Counted from the stretch's first letter, positions 27,906 through 36,982 are shown. The stretch: DNA of 64,000 nucleotides from Maricaulis alexandrii (GCF_005871165.1 NZ_SWKP01000010.1:1-64000); one strand, 5' to 3'. Numbers and translations are program-made. Notes: generated by a model not told the origin, from the letters alone.

Positions 27906-28638
27906 GTCCGCCCCCTGCTTGTCCGGCCGATAAGCCAGTGTGAAGGGGCACAGTGCGGACTGTCATCTCAGACTGGATAACATTGGTGTGAGGCGGTGGA
28001 CACGCGGCGCAATACCCATGTGCCACAGCGCCTCACACGCCCGGCCAGTCGGCGCGCAAAGCTCGCGCATTTTAATGAATCGGTTTGCAACAGGGCCCAA
28101 AAGCACCAACCGCCCGTCCCATCTCCCCGGGGGGATCTGGAGGCGGGCGGCCGTGTTGCTTCCGGTAGCGGTTTTGAGACCGCCTCCTTCTGCGCACCCC
28201 GGTCCGGGGACCGAGGCCAGTGCAAACCCGGGTCTGCACTGTAATCGTCGCTTCCTCTTCCCCACCTCCAGGGAGGTGGTTCGGTCTCGCCAGAAGGTCT
28301 GACTGTCCGGTTCGGAACCCTTGCGGGTCCTTCCCTTGAGCCTGGCTTTCCGATCCCGCCCCTTGCGGCTTGGTCTCGTCCGGCCTGCCCGTCTCTGGTT
28401 CTGCCTCCCGGGGGAGCCAGCCCGTCCGGGCTTTCCTTCCGTCGCGCCCTGGGCCTGAGGCCCGCTTCGGTCGCTGTCGATGATTGAAGTAAAGCAGTCG
28501 GAAGCCGGGTCAGCAATGCACTGAACTTGCCGTTTCGTGGACAAGTTCGCGCCTTTGGTGGAAAACTTTCCGGATTCTGTGGATATCCTGGTGAAAACTT
28601 CCAACACCCTGATTTCCCGCCCGGAATAGCGACAAAGA
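27906..28638. other. long gene-free stretch rich in hairpins
   Basis: No convincing gene is seen in this 733-bp stretch. At least seven dyads occur between 28110 and 28463: 28110-28116/28144-28150; 28121-28136; 28168-28172/28179-28183; 28200-28205/28208-28213; a near-perfect 24-bp palindrome at 28218-28241; 28262-28269/28272-28279; 28451-28456/28458-28463. On the minus strand two overlapping frames stay open, typical of random GC-rich DNA rather than coding. A structured RNA, a mosaic of repeats or a regulatory region are possible. I could not match it to RNase P, tmRNA, SRP or 6S RNA. Confidence 0.5.
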
Positions 28639-28670
28639 AAAGCCGGCGCAAGCTGAATTGCGCCGGCTTT
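28639..28670 (-). terminator. intrinsic terminator after the fadJ-type gene
   Basis: A perfect 13-bp stem (28639-28651 with 28658-28670), loop GCTGAA, is followed on the minus strand by TTCTTTG. It lies 24 bp after the stop codon at 28695 and ends the fatty-acid oxidation transcript. Confidence 0.85.
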
Positions 28671-28694
28671 CCGGTTCAATGGCAGTCGGCTGAC

Positions 28695-30899
28695 CTAGGC
28701 GGCTGCGGCCTGGGTGCCGAAGCGGCCGTAGAAGGTTTCACCCTTCGACGCCATCTCCTCGAGGAGACCCGGAACCGCGAACTGGTCGCCAAACTTGGCT
28801 TCGAGTTCCTTGGCCCGTGCGACGAAGGCCTTGGCCCCCACCGTGTCGATGAAGGAGAGCGTGCCGCCGGTATAGGGCGCGAAGCCCCAGCCGAGGATGG
28901 AGCCGACATCGGCCTCGCGCGGATCCTGGACAATGCCCTCCGCCATGCAGCGGGCGGCTTCCAGGGCCTGGGCATAGAGGATGCGATCCTTCACCTCGTC
29001 AGCGCTCGGCTGCTCGGCGGCGTAGGACCCGCCCGGTGCGAACTGTTCCAGTTCCGGCCATAGGCGTTTCGGCTGGCCCTTCTCGGCCGGGTAGTCGTAG
29101 AAGCCCTTGCCGTTCTTGCGGCCGAAGCGCTCATACTCTTCCACCATCTTGAACAGGATCGGCTCCGTGCCGTTCGGCTGATAGGCATCGCCCAGATCGG
29201 ACTGGGTCTGCTTGATCAGCTTCACGCCGAGATCCAGGGCGACCTCGTCCTGCAGGGAGAGCGGGCCGACCGGCATGCCGGCCATCTTGGCGGCATTCTC
29301 GATCAGGGCCGGCTCAACGCCTTCGGCCAGCATTCTCAGACCCTCGCCCACAAAGCGCATGACGCAGCGATTGGCGTAGAAGCCGCGCGTGTCGGAGACA
29401 ACGATCGGCGTCTTCTTGATCTTGGTGACGAAATCGATGGCACGCGACAGGGCGTAATCGCCGGTTTCGCCGCCCATGATGATCTCGACCAGATTCATCT
29501 TCTCGACCGGCGAGAAGAAGTGGATGCCGATGAAGTTCTTCGGACGGGCCGAAGCCTTGGCCAGGTCGGTGATCGGAATGGAGGAGGTGTTGGAGCCGAA
29601 CACGGCGTCTTCGCCGATCTGCTCTTCCGCCATCTTGGTGATCTTGGCCTTCAGCTCGGAATTCTCGAACACGGCCTCGACAACCAGGTCGACATCCTTG
29701 ATCAGGGTGTAGTCCGTGGTCGGCGTGATCAGCGCACCGAGGGCATCAGCCTTGTCCTGGCTCAGCTTGCCACGGGCAACGCCCTTGGCGAAGTGATCCG
29801 TGCAATGCTTCTTGCCCTTGTCGGCGCCTTCCTGGGTGGCGTCGATCAGCACGATCTCGATCCCCGCCTGGGCGGACACCGTGGCGATACCGGCCCCCAT
29901 GAAGCCGGCCCCGATGATGGCGATCTTCTTGACCTCACCCTTGGATTGGCTGGCCGGACGGCGGCCGCCCTTGTCCAGGTCCTGCTTGGACAGGAAGAGC
30001 GAGCGGATCATGTTGCGGCTTTCCGGACGCAGGAGCAGCTTGGTGAAATAGCGGCTCTCGATGCGGATGGCCTGGTCCATCGTGACCTGGGCGCCTTCAT
30101 AGACGCAGGACAGGATGTAGCGCTGGGCCGGGTAGTTGCCATAGGTGTTCTTGCGCAGCATCGGCGAGGCGGCCGAGAACATCTGGGCACCGGCGGGGTG
30201 GTAGGGACCACCGCCCGGGAATTTGAACTTGTCGCCATCCCAGGGCTGCTTGCCGCCCTTGGGGTCGTCCTTGACCAGCTGTTTGGCCGTCGCGACCAGG
30301 TCAGCCAGCGGCACGACCGCATCGGCAATGCCCAGACCCTGGGCCTTCTCCGCGTCCAGTTGCTGACCCTGGAGCAGGATCGGCGCAGCATTCATGACAC
30401 CGACGAGACGCGGCAGGCGCTGGGTGCCGCCGCCGCCCGGCAGAACGCCGACCAGGGCTTCCGGCAGGCCCAGCTTGGCCTTGGGATTGTCCGACGGCAT
30501 GACGCGGTAATGGCAGGCCAGGGCAATCTCGAACCCGCCGCCCAGGGCGAGACCGTTGATCGCCGCGGCGATCGGCTTGCCGCAGGTTTCCAGGGCGCGG
30601 AAGGTCTTGTTGAGACGGAAGCATTGCTCGAACAGCTTCGCCTTCATCTCGTCTTCCGGAAGCTTGGCCGCTTGGGAGGACGACCCGCCCAACTCGGACA
30701 GGTCGGCGCCGGCACAGAAGGCATCCTTGCCGGAGGTGATGACGACACCCTTGATGGCGTCATCATCGATCACCTTGGCCGTCAGCGCGTCGAAGTCATC
30801 CATGACTTCGGCAGAGATGACATTCATCGACTTGCCCGGGCTGTCAAAGGTGACCAGGGCAATGCCGTCATTGTCGATTTCGAGTGTGAAGTTTTTCAT
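28695..30899 (-). CDS. fadJ: multifunctional fatty-acid oxidation protein (enoyl-CoA hydratase/3-hydroxyacyl-CoA dehydrogenase)
   Basis: A 734-residue FadB/FadJ-type protein. Residues 1-190 are the crotonase domain (FDSPGKSMNV, AFCAGADLSELGG, NGLALGGGFEIALACHYRVM). From about 310 the NAD-binding domain begins (AIIGAGFMGAGIATVSAQAG), followed by FIGIHFFSPVEKMNLVEI and the C-terminal hydroxyacyl dehydrogenase repeats. It hydrates enoyl-CoA and oxidises the 3-hydroxy product in beta-oxidation. GGGAGAT precedes the ATG at 30899. The partner thiolase lies upstream on the same strand, separated by a 220-bp gap containing a palindromic repeat. Whether it is FadB or FadJ by substrate range is not decided here. 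Confidence 0.93.
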   Translation of the reverse strand: MKNFTLEIDNDGIALVTFDSPGKSMNVISAEVMDDFDALTAKVIDDDAIKGVVITSGKDAFCAGADLSELGGSSSQAAKLPEDEMKAKLFEQCFRLNKTFRALETCGKPIAAAINGLALGGGFEIALACHYRVMPSDNPKAKLGLPEALVGVLPGGGGTQRLPRLVGVMNAAPILLQGQQLDAEKAQGLGIADAVVPLADLVATAKQLVKDDPKGGKQPWDGDKFKFPGGGPYHPAGAQMFSAASPMLRKNTYGNYPAQRYILSCVYEGAQVTMDQAIRIESRYFTKLLLRPESRNMIRSLFLSKQDLDKGGRRPASQSKGEVKKIAIIGAGFMGAGIATVSAQAGIEIVLIDATQEGADKGKKHCTDHFAKGVARGKLSQDKADALGALITPTTDYTLIKDVDLVVEAVFENSELKAKITKMAEEQIGEDAVFGSNTSSIPITDLAKASARPKNFIGIHFFSPVEKMNLVEIIMGGETGDYALSRAIDFVTKIKKTPIVVSDTRGFYANRCVMRFVGEGLRMLAEGVEPALIENAAKMAGMPVGPLSLQDEVALDLGVKLIKQTQSDLGDAYQPNGTEPILFKMVEEYERFGRKNGKGFYDYPAEKGQPKRLWPELEQFAPGGSYAAEQPSADEVKDRILYAQALEAARCMAEGIVQDPREADVGSILGWGFAPYTGGTLSFIDTVGAKAFVARAKELEAKFGDQFAVPGLLEEMASKGETFYGRFGTQAAAA

Positions 30900-30953
30900 T
30901 TCTATCTCCCAGTCGCCGCCGAACTCGATGCGGCGCGACACGTTGAGAAGTCA

Positions 30954-31086
30954 TCCTTCCCCTTGATGGGGAAGGTGCCCCGAAGGGGCGGAAGGGGTGG
31001 GGGCGAGGTCTTCGCCCAATGGCCTGCACCGGGATTCACCCCCTCCGCCCGGCATGCGCCGGGCACCTCCCCCATCAAGGCGGAGG
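30954..31086. repeat. 133-bp inverted-repeat element between fadJ and the thiolase gene
   Basis: The left arm (about 30954-30998) and right arm (about 31038-31086) are imperfect reverse complements built around CCTTGATGGGGAAGGTGCCC and its counterpart. A 40-bp spacer lies between. Related arms occur at 1240-1280 and 32878-32935. It sits inside a co-directional gene cluster and could form a large hairpin in the mRNA that alters expression of the two flanking genes. Confidence 0.65.
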
Positions 31087-31122
31087 ATGGGTGTGTATCG
31101 TCGAAGCAGAGCGCCATCAGAC

Positions 31123-32328
31123 CTAGACCCGCTCGATGATGGTCGCGGTGCCCATGCCGCCGCCGACGCAGAGCGTGGTCAGGGCAGTTTCCTTGCCCGA
31201 GCGTTCCAGCTCGTCGAGGACGGTGCCCAGGATCATCGCACCGGTTGCGCCCAGCGGGTGTCCCATGGCGATGGCGCCACCGTTCACATTCATGATGTCG
31301 TGGTCGATGTCATAGGCCTGCATCAGGCGCAGGACGACGGCCGCGAAGGCTTCGTTCAGCTCCCACAGATCAATGTCGGAGGCGGACATGCCGGCCTTCT
31401 TGAGAACCTTTTCCGTCACCGGAACCGGACCGGTCAGCATGATGGTCGGCTCGGACCCGATCGAGGCCATGGCGCGGATGCGGGCGCGGGGCTTGAGACC
31501 GGCTTTCTCGCCGGCTTCCTTGGAACCGACCAGGACCATGCCCGACCCGTCCACAATGCCGGAGGAATTGCCGCCCGTGTGGACCCAGTTGAGATATTCC
31601 ACTTCCGGATAGCGCTGGGTGGCGACGGCTTCGAAGCCGACGAAATCGGAGAGATCCTTGAAGGCCGATTTCAGCGAGCCCAGGCCCTGCATGTCGGTGT
31701 CCGGACGCATGTGTTCGTCATGGTCCAGGATGTTGAGGCCCAGCTGGTCCTTCACCGGCACGATGGATTTGGCGAAGCGCTTTTCCTGCCAGGCCTTGGC
31801 GGCGCGCTTCTGGCTTTCCACGGCATAGCTGTCGACATCATCGCGCGAGAAACCGTACTTGGTCGCGATCAGGTCGGCAGAGACGCCCTGCGGCACGATG
31901 TAATGGTCGAAGGAGATTTCCGGGTCGGCGCCCATGGCCCCGCCATCGGAGCCCATCGGCACGCGCGACATGGCTTCCACACCGCCGCCAATGGCGAAAT
32001 CGGCTTCACCGGACATGACTTTCGCGGCGGCCACGTTCACGGCTTCCAGACCGGAGGCGCAGAAACGGTTGAGCTGATAGCCCGCCGTCGTCTCGGCATA
32101 GTTCGCATTGATCACGGCGGAGCGGGAAATGTTCGCGCCCTGCTCACCCACCGGCGAGACCACGCCCATGATGACGTCGTCCACAAGCGAGGTGTCGAGA
32201 TTGTTGCGGTCCCGGATCGCCTCGAGCTGCTGGGTGGCCAGCTGCAGCGCGGTGATCTCGTTGAGCGCTCCGTTCTTCTTTTTGCCGCGCGGGGTTCGCG
32301 TGGCGTCGTAAATATAGGCTTCGGTCAT
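31123..32328 (-). CDS. acetyl-CoA C-acyltransferase (thiolase)
   Basis: A 401-residue thiolase that cleaves 3-ketoacyl-CoA with CoA in the last step of beta-oxidation. The nucleophile Cys90 is in [13 protein letters not shown], His357 in [13 protein letters not shown], and the second Cys (387) in [10 protein letters not shown]. These match degradative thiolases of the FadA type. It is transcribed just upstream of the FadJ-type gene. Upstream of its start codon lies the inverted-repeat-flanked DUF559 gene. Confidence 0.94.
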   Translation of the reverse strand: MTEAYIYDATRTPRGKKKNGALNEITALQLATQQLEAIRDRNNLDTSLVDDVIMGVVSPVGEQGANISRSAVINANYAETTAGYQLNRFCASGLEAVNVAAAKVMSGEADFAIGGGVEAMSRVPMGSDGGAMGADPEISFDHYIVPQGVSADLIATKYGFSRDDVDSYAVESQKRAAKAWQEKRFAKSIVPVKDQLGLNILDHDEHMRPDTDMQGLGSLKSAFKDLSDFVGFEAVATQRYPEVEYLNWVHTGGNSSGIVDGSGMVLVGSKEAGEKAGLKPRARIRAMASIGSEPTIMLTGPVPVTEKVLKKAGMSASDIDLWELNEAFAAVVLRLMQAYDIDHDIMNVNGGAIAMGHPLGATGAMILGTVLDELERSGKETALTTLCVGGGMGTATIIERV

Positions 32329-32369
32329 GTTGGGTTCCTTTCCCTTGACGGGCTGGTTTCCTTTATCGA

Positions 32370-32951
32370 CTAAGACTTTCTGCCCCCGCTTGCGGGGGAA
32401 GCGGCCCGCCTGCGCGAAGGCGAAGGCGGGTCGAAGGGGGCGTCGCGCAGCGACGTGTCAGTCATTGAGTGCTGACACAATTCGTGCACGACATCTCCTA
32501 TCCGGGTGAGGACGCCGTCCAGGTTCGTGTAGACGTCCACATTGAAGCAGCGAATGACCGTCCATCCGCGCTGTTCGAGATACGCCGTCCGACGGGCGTC
32601 ATAGGCGCGCTCGGCCTCGCTACCGTGCGTATCGCCGTCGACTTCGATGATGAGTTTGAGGGCGACACACGCGAAATCGGCGATGAAGGGGCCGACCGGA
32701 TGCTGGCGTCGAAAATGCTGCCCCTGCATCTGCCGTTTCCGCAATCGCGACCACAGGATCATCTCGGCATTTGTAAGCGATTGGCGCAGCTTTACCGACC
32801 GTCGGCGGGCCCGCCGACGGCCCCCTTCGGTTTCGCTGACGCTCAACCACTTCCCCCGCAAGCGGGGGCAGAAAACAATCCCCTCCGTCTCGCCCTCCGG
32901 GCGATCCACCTCCCCATGGAATGGGGAGGAAAATGGCTGCTGCGTCTCCAT
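32370..32951 (-). CDS. DUF559-family (Vsr/endonuclease-like) protein, flanked by inverted repeats
   Basis: About 193 residues if started at ATG 32951, which overlaps the stop codon of the upstream gene (TGATG). The DUF559 core runs about 62-165: [64 protein letters not shown]. These are the E..LW, RRQ, DF and E-x-D-G positions of the restriction-endonuclease-like Vsr group. Both ends of the frame are encoded by repeat sequence, so the true protein may be shorter. It interrupts a beta-oxidation cluster and is likely a mobile cassette. Nuclease activity is inferred from fold similarity. Confidence 0.8.
   Translation of the reverse strand: METQQPFSSPFHGEVDRPEGETEGIVFCPRLRGKWLSVSETEGGRRRARRRSVKLRQSLTNAEMILWSRLRKRQMQGQHFRRQHPVGPFIADFACVALKLIIEVDGDTHGSEAERAYDARRTAYLEQRGWTVIRCFNVDVYTNLDGVLTRIGDVVHELCQHSMTDTSLRDAPFDPPSPSRRRAASPASGGRKS
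32377..32401. repeat. left 25-bp inverted repeat of the DUF559 cassette
   Basis: It is the exact reverse complement of 32850-32874, and itself contains the short dyad CCCCCGCTTGCGGGGG. A weaker continuation (CGAAGGGGGC..GTCG) extends the symmetry inward on both sides. Confidence 0.8.
32850..32874. repeat. right 25-bp inverted repeat of the DUF559 cassette
   Basis: It is a perfect reverse complement of 32377-32401. Immediately beyond it (about 32878-32935) lies another palindromic unit related to the element at 30954-31086. Confidence 0.8.
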
Positions 32952-33553
32952 CAGCCTTCCTCCTCCTGGTCTTCCACCATGTGGAAGGCGACGGCGTGTT
33001 CGCCGCGTTCGTTGAGGGCGTGGGCGATGCGCAGGCGTTCCTCGATGGACTTGTTCTGGGAGAGCTTGGCCTTGCCTTCGAGGCGATGGATCTCGAATTC
33101 GAAACACTGGATGGCGGATTCCAGCTTGGCGCGGCGCTTCAGCTCGATATCGGTGATGCGCCATTCCGCCTCGAAATCGGCGATCTGGGAGGACAGGGCA
33201 CGCTCGGCCTCGCTGCCTTCCAGCGGCACCAGCACGCCGAAGGCATGCACGGCGACATAATTCCAGGTCGGGACATTCTTGGCCGGGTCTTCATACCAGG
33301 TCGGCGAGACATAGGCGTGCGGGCCGGAGAAGACCGCGATGGCTTCCTTGCCGGCCTGGATCGCCTCGGCCATCGGATTGGCCATGGCGACATGCCCGAT
33401 CAGGACCTGGCGCTCATCCGCCAGTTTGAGCGGGATGTGCGTGGCCGCCAGATCCGGCGCACCCGGCACCAGCATGAGCGCGAAATCATAGGTGCGCATC
33501 AGCGAGCGCATTTCGCTTTCATCATCCATGCGGAAGGCGGGGGGTATGTACAT
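32951..33553 (-). CDS. FMN-binding protein of the PaiB family
   Basis: A 200-residue protein. It begins MYIPPAFRMDDESEM and contains ATHIPLKL, LIGHVAMANPM, FSGPHAYVSPTWYEDP, VPTWNYVAVHAFG and a late LEGKAKLSQNKS. All are diagnostic blocks of PaiB-type FMN-binding proteins, once called negative transcriptional regulators. It starts within the stop codon of the preceding small gene (TGATG), so translation is coupled. Its link to fatty-acid oxidation is by position only. Confidence 0.9.
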   Translation of the reverse strand: MYIPPAFRMDDESEMRSLMRTYDFALMLVPGAPDLAATHIPLKLADERQVLIGHVAMANPMAEAIQAGKEAIAVFSGPHAYVSPTWYEDPAKNVPTWNYVAVHAFGVLVPLEGSEAERALSSQIADFEAEWRITDIELKRRAKLESAIQCFEFEIHRLEGKAKLSQNKSIEERLRIAHALNERGEHAVAFHMVEDQEEEG

Positions 33554-33918
33554 CAGTCCTCCGGGACCTCGCAGCGCCAGGCCACGGTTTCGAAGCCGGC
33601 GACGGTGTCGCCGAGTTTCAGCTGGCCGTCCTCGACGATCCAGACGGCGATATCGCCGCGCTCGCCCGCTTCGGTCTCGCCGCAGAGCGAGCCGATCCGG
33701 AACCCGCCCGTATGCGGATCGCGGATGGCATAGTCGATCGTGCAGGCCTCACCCTCGGCATTCTCATAGCCGGAATGTTGGATCGTGCGGCCGGAGGCAC
33801 AACCCTCCTCGCCCCATTCCCCGGCCAGGCACTGGTCGAACTGCTCTTCCAGCGTGCCGTCGGCGCCATAGCCGATGCACTGGGTGAGCAGGAGGGATGA
33901 GGCGATGAGGGTCAGCAT
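33553..33918 (-). CDS. small Cys-rich secreted protein of unknown function
   Basis: A 121-residue protein starting MLTLIASSLLLTQC, a short signal-like segment. Six Cys are spread through it (CIGYGADG, FDQCLAGEWGEEGC, EACTIDY, GSLCGETEAG, WRCEVPED), suggesting disulfides and a periplasmic location. LTQC is not a canonical lipobox. The stop codon overlaps the PaiB-like start, and the gene begins 3 bp after the upstream acyl-CoA dehydrogenase stop, so it is embedded in the operon. Family not recognised. Confidence 0.65.
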   Translation of the reverse strand: MLTLIASSLLLTQCIGYGADGTLEEQFDQCLAGEWGEEGCASGRTIQHSGYENAEGEACTIDYAIRDPHTGGFRIGSLCGETEAGERGDIAVWIVEDGQLKLGDTVAGFETVAWRCEVPED

Positions 33919-33920
33919 GG

Positions 33921-35087
33921 TCAAAGCGTCCTTGCGATCAGGAGTTTCATGATCTCGTTGGTCCCGCCATAGATCCGCTGGACGCGGCTGTCGGTCCACA
34001 TTTTCGCGATCGGATATTCGCGCATGTAACCATAGCCGCCGTGCAGCTGCACGCATTCATCGATCACTTCATTCTGGGCTTCGGAGACCCAGTATTTCGC
34101 CATCGAGGCTGTGGCCGGATCGAGCTCGCCCTTCATCAGGCGTTCGGAGCAGTGGTGGACGAAGACTTCCGCCATGGTCGCCTTGGTCTTGCACTCGGCC
34201 AGTTTGAACTGGGTGTTCTGGAACTTCATGACCGGACGGCCGAAAGCTTCGCGTTCCTTGACGTATTTCACCGTCTCGAACAGGGCGCGCTTCATGGCGC
34301 CGACGCCCTGGACGGCGATCTGCAGGCGTTCCTGGGGCAATTGCTGCATCAGCTGGATGAAGCCCTGGCCCTCTTCCGCGCCGAGCAGCGCATCGGCGGG
34401 CACCCACATGTCCTCGAAGAAGAGCTCGGCCGTGTCTTGGGCCTTCATGCCGACCTTGTCCAGGAGGCGGCCGCGCTTGAAGCCTTCCACTTTTTCCGTC
34501 TCGACCAGGAAAAGGGAGACGCCGTCGAACCCCTTGGTCGGGTCGGTCTTGGCGACCACGATCACGAAATTGGCGGAACCGCCATTGGTGATGAAGGTCT
34601 TCTGGCCATTGATGCGATAGCCATTGCCGTCCTTGACGGCGGTCGTCTTCACGGCCTGCAGGTCGGAGCCGGTGCCCGGCTCGCTCATCGCGATGGCACC
34701 GATCAGCTCGCCGGAGATCATCCGTGGCAGGATCGACTTTTTCTGCTCCTCGGAGCCGTAATGGGTGACGTAGGGGGCGATGATGGAATTGTGCAGGCCG
34801 ACGCCCCAGCCCGCCGCGCCAATCTCGGCTCCCGCGGTGTGGAAGACGTATTCATGGCCCCAATCGCCGCCGGCGCCGCCATATTCCTCGGGCACGGAGG
34901 GACACAGGATCCCGGCCTCACCGGCCTTGGTCCAGACCTCGCGGTCGACCATGCCGTTCTCTTCCCATTTTTCCGCGTTGGGCACGCATTCCTTCGCCAT
35001 GAAGGCGCGGACACTGTCCTCGAACATCCGCACATCCTCGCGTTCGAGAAAGGCGGGCTTTGGTACGTTGAGCGGGTCCTGAAACAT
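33921..35087 (-). CDS. acyl-CoA dehydrogenase, long-chain/isovaleryl-like active-site layout
   Basis: A 388-residue FAD enzyme introducing the first double bond in beta-oxidation. AIAMSEPGTGSDLQ and KTFITNGG mark the middle domain, and VQLHGGYGYMREYPI with RIYGGTNEIMK the C-terminal domain. The usual catalytic Glu before GGTNE is replaced by Gly, while LPQERLQIA has a Glu at the position used by isovaleryl- and long-chain acyl-CoA dehydrogenases. The ATG at 35087 follows GGGAGGATGATTG; a TTG one codon earlier is less likely. Second dehydrogenase of the cluster. Confidence 0.92.
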   Translation of the reverse strand: MFQDPLNVPKPAFLEREDVRMFEDSVRAFMAKECVPNAEKWEENGMVDREVWTKAGEAGILCPSVPEEYGGAGGDWGHEYVFHTAGAEIGAAGWGVGLHNSIIAPYVTHYGSEEQKKSILPRMISGELIGAIAMSEPGTGSDLQAVKTTAVKDGNGYRINGQKTFITNGGSANFVIVVAKTDPTKGFDGVSLFLVETEKVEGFKRGRLLDKVGMKAQDTAELFFEDMWVPADALLGAEEGQGFIQLMQQLPQERLQIAVQGVGAMKRALFETVKYVKEREAFGRPVMKFQNTQFKLAECKTKATMAEVFVHHCSERLMKGELDPATASMAKYWVSEAQNEVIDECVQLHGGYGYMREYPIAKMWTDSRVQRIYGGTNEIMKLLIARTL

Positions 35088-35191
35088 CAATCATCCTCCC
35101 CAGGATTTGACTGTCCTTGACGATATCGACCGTAAGAGAAAGGGCGGGCCGAGCTCTTCTCCGGCCCGGTCCCGCCCTGTCCTGATCGGCT

Positions 35192-36982
35192 TTAGAAGGC
35201 CTCTTCTTCGAGGGCCATCATGCTGTCGGCACCGGCCTCGACCTTGGCCAGGTGCATGCCGGCTTCCGGGACCCAGCGGTCCAGGAAATAGCGGCCGGTC
35301 TTGAGCTTGGTGGCGTAGACCGGATCGGTCTCGCCCTCGGCGATCTTGGCCGAGGCGACCTTGGCCATCTTGGCCCACATATAGGTCAGGCAGGTCAGGC
35401 CGAAGAGGTTGAGATAGTCGTGGCTGCCCGCGCCGGCATGGTCGAAATTGTTCAGCGCATTGTTCATCAGCCAGTCGGTCGCCTGCTTCAGCTTGGCCTT
35501 GGTGTCGGCGACGGCCTTGATGAAGGGCTGGGTCTCGTCATTGCCGCCCTCGGCGACAAAGGCGTCCAGCTCGGCAAAGAAGGTGGTGATCGGGCGCATG
35601 CCATTCATGGCCAGCTTGCGGCCGACCAGGTCGAGCGCCTGCACACCGTTCGTGCCTTCATAGATCAGGGTGATGCGGGCATCGCGCAGGAGCTGGGACG
35701 CACCCCACTCCTCGGTGAAGCCGGAACCGCCATGCACCTGCAGGCCGTTGGAGACCATGTCATAGCCCTTGCCGGTCAGGTAGGACTTCACGATCGGGGT
35801 CAGCAGCGCCATGTAGTCGCCGCCCTTCTCGCGCTGGGCCGGATCGTCGGACTTCTCTTCCAGATCGCCGTGCAGCGCGGTCCAAAGGGCAAAGCAGCGG
35901 GCCGCTTCGACGAAGGATTTCTGGTCCATCAGCATGCGCCGGACATCCGGGTGCACGATGATCGGATCGGCCGGGCCGTCCTGGTTCTTCGGACCGGTCA
36001 GGGAGCGGCCCTGGAGACGGTCTTTCGCGAAGGCCAGGGATTGCTGATAGGCGGCGTCAGCGAGGGCATAGCCCTGCAGGCCGACACCGAGACGGGCTTC
36101 ATTCATCATGACGAACATGATCTTGAGGCCCTTGTTCTCCTCGCCGACGAGCCAGCCGGTGGCCTCGTCATAATCCATCACGCAAGTGGCATTGCCGTGG
36201 ATACCCATCTTGTGTTCCAGGCCGCCGCACTTGAGCGAGTTGCGCTCGCCCGGATTGCCGTCGGCATCGGGAATGAATTTGGGCACGACGAAGAGGGAGA
36301 TGCCCTTCACGCCTTCCGGGGCACCTTCGATGCGGGCCAGGACGAGGTGGACGATATTCTCCGCCATGTCGTGTTCGCCGGAGGAGATCCAGATCTTCTG
36401 GCCGGTGATCTTGTAGGACCCGTCCGCCTGCGGCACGGCCTTGGTGCGCAAGAGGCCCAGATCGGTACCGCAATGCGGCTCGGTCAGATTCATCGTCCCG
36501 CCCCACTGGCAGGAGATCATCTTGGGCAGGTAAAGCTCTTTTTGCTCGTCCGAACCGCCCGTGTGAAGGGCCGCCGCGGCGCCGAGCGTCAGGCCCGGAT
36601 ACATGCCGAAGGCCATGTTCGAGGCCGACACCATTTCATTGAAGGCCAGGTTCAGCACGTGCGGCAGGCCCTGACCGCCATAGGTCGGGTCGGAGGACAG
36701 TGCCGTCCAGCCGCCTTCGGACATCTGGTGGAAGGCATCCTTGAAGCCCGTCGGGGTCTTCACATTGCCGTCCTCGTCCCGGGTGCAGCCCTCCACATCG
36801 CCGACCTTGGAAAGCGGGGCGAGCACGCCTTCGCAGAATTTGGCGCCTTCCTCGAGGATGGCGTCAATCGTGTCCGCATCGGCATCGGCGAAGCCGGGCA
36901 GATTGGAATACTGGGTGATGTTGAGCACGTCGTGCAGCACAAAGCGCTGGTCACGAACCGGGGCGCGATACGAGGCGGTCAT
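35192..36982 (-). CDS. long acyl-CoA dehydrogenase of the DmdC/FadE-like subgroup
   Basis: A 596-residue protein, longer than classical dehydrogenases because of an N-terminal segment (RAPVRDQRFVLHDVLNITQY) and a C-terminal extension. Core motifs include MNLTEPHCGTDLGLLRTKA, GQKIWISSGEHDMAENI, VHGGSGFTEEWGASQLLRD and LIYEGTNGVQALDLVGRKL, where the Glu of YEGT is the expected catalytic base. This subgroup includes 3-methylmercaptopropionyl-CoA dehydrogenases but also general acyl-CoA enzymes; DMSP use is not implied. First enzyme gene after the MerR gene on this strand. Confidence 0.92.
   Translation of the reverse strand: MTASYRAPVRDQRFVLHDVLNITQYSNLPGFADADADTIDAILEEGAKFCEGVLAPLSKVGDVEGCTRDEDGNVKTPTGFKDAFHQMSEGGWTALSSDPTYGGQGLPHVLNLAFNEMVSASNMAFGMYPGLTLGAAAALHTGGSDEQKELYLPKMISCQWGGTMNLTEPHCGTDLGLLRTKAVPQADGSYKITGQKIWISSGEHDMAENIVHLVLARIEGAPEGVKGISLFVVPKFIPDADGNPGERNSLKCGGLEHKMGIHGNATCVMDYDEATGWLVGEENKGLKIMFVMMNEARLGVGLQGYALADAAYQQSLAFAKDRLQGRSLTGPKNQDGPADPIIVHPDVRRMLMDQKSFVEAARCFALWTALHGDLEEKSDDPAQREKGGDYMALLTPIVKSYLTGKGYDMVSNGLQVHGGSGFTEEWGASQLLRDARITLIYEGTNGVQALDLVGRKLAMNGMRPITTFFAELDAFVAEGGNDETQPFIKAVADTKAKLKQATDWLMNNALNNFDHAGAGSHDYLNLFGLTCLTYMWAKMAKVASAKIAEGETDPVYATKLKTGRYFLDRWVPEAGMHLAKVEAGADSMMALEEEAF

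Noticed and set aside
28110-28470. RNase P RNA or permuted tmRNA
   Set aside because: A GGAAAGCCCGGAC string superficially recalls RNase P, but the GAGGAAAGTCCGGGC core and the later conserved blocks are missing; no tmRNA tRNA-like domain or tag reading frame could be found.
27970-28590. Possible replication origin from DnaA-like boxes (for example TGTGGATAT at 28578-28586)
   Set aside because: Only one site matches 8 of 9; the others are 7 of 9 or worse and widely spaced, there is no AT-rich unwinding region, and no origin-linked genes (hemE, dnaA, parAB) are near.
27963-28679. 238-codon minus-strand open frame across the structured gap
   Set aside because: A second overlapping frame is equally open, the product is Arg/Gly/Pro-rich without domain-like order, and it runs through the fadJ terminator.
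29520-31139. 539-codon plus-strand open frame
   Set aside because: Antisense to the FadJ-type gene and the palindromic repeat; low-complexity Gly/Asp/Leu composition.
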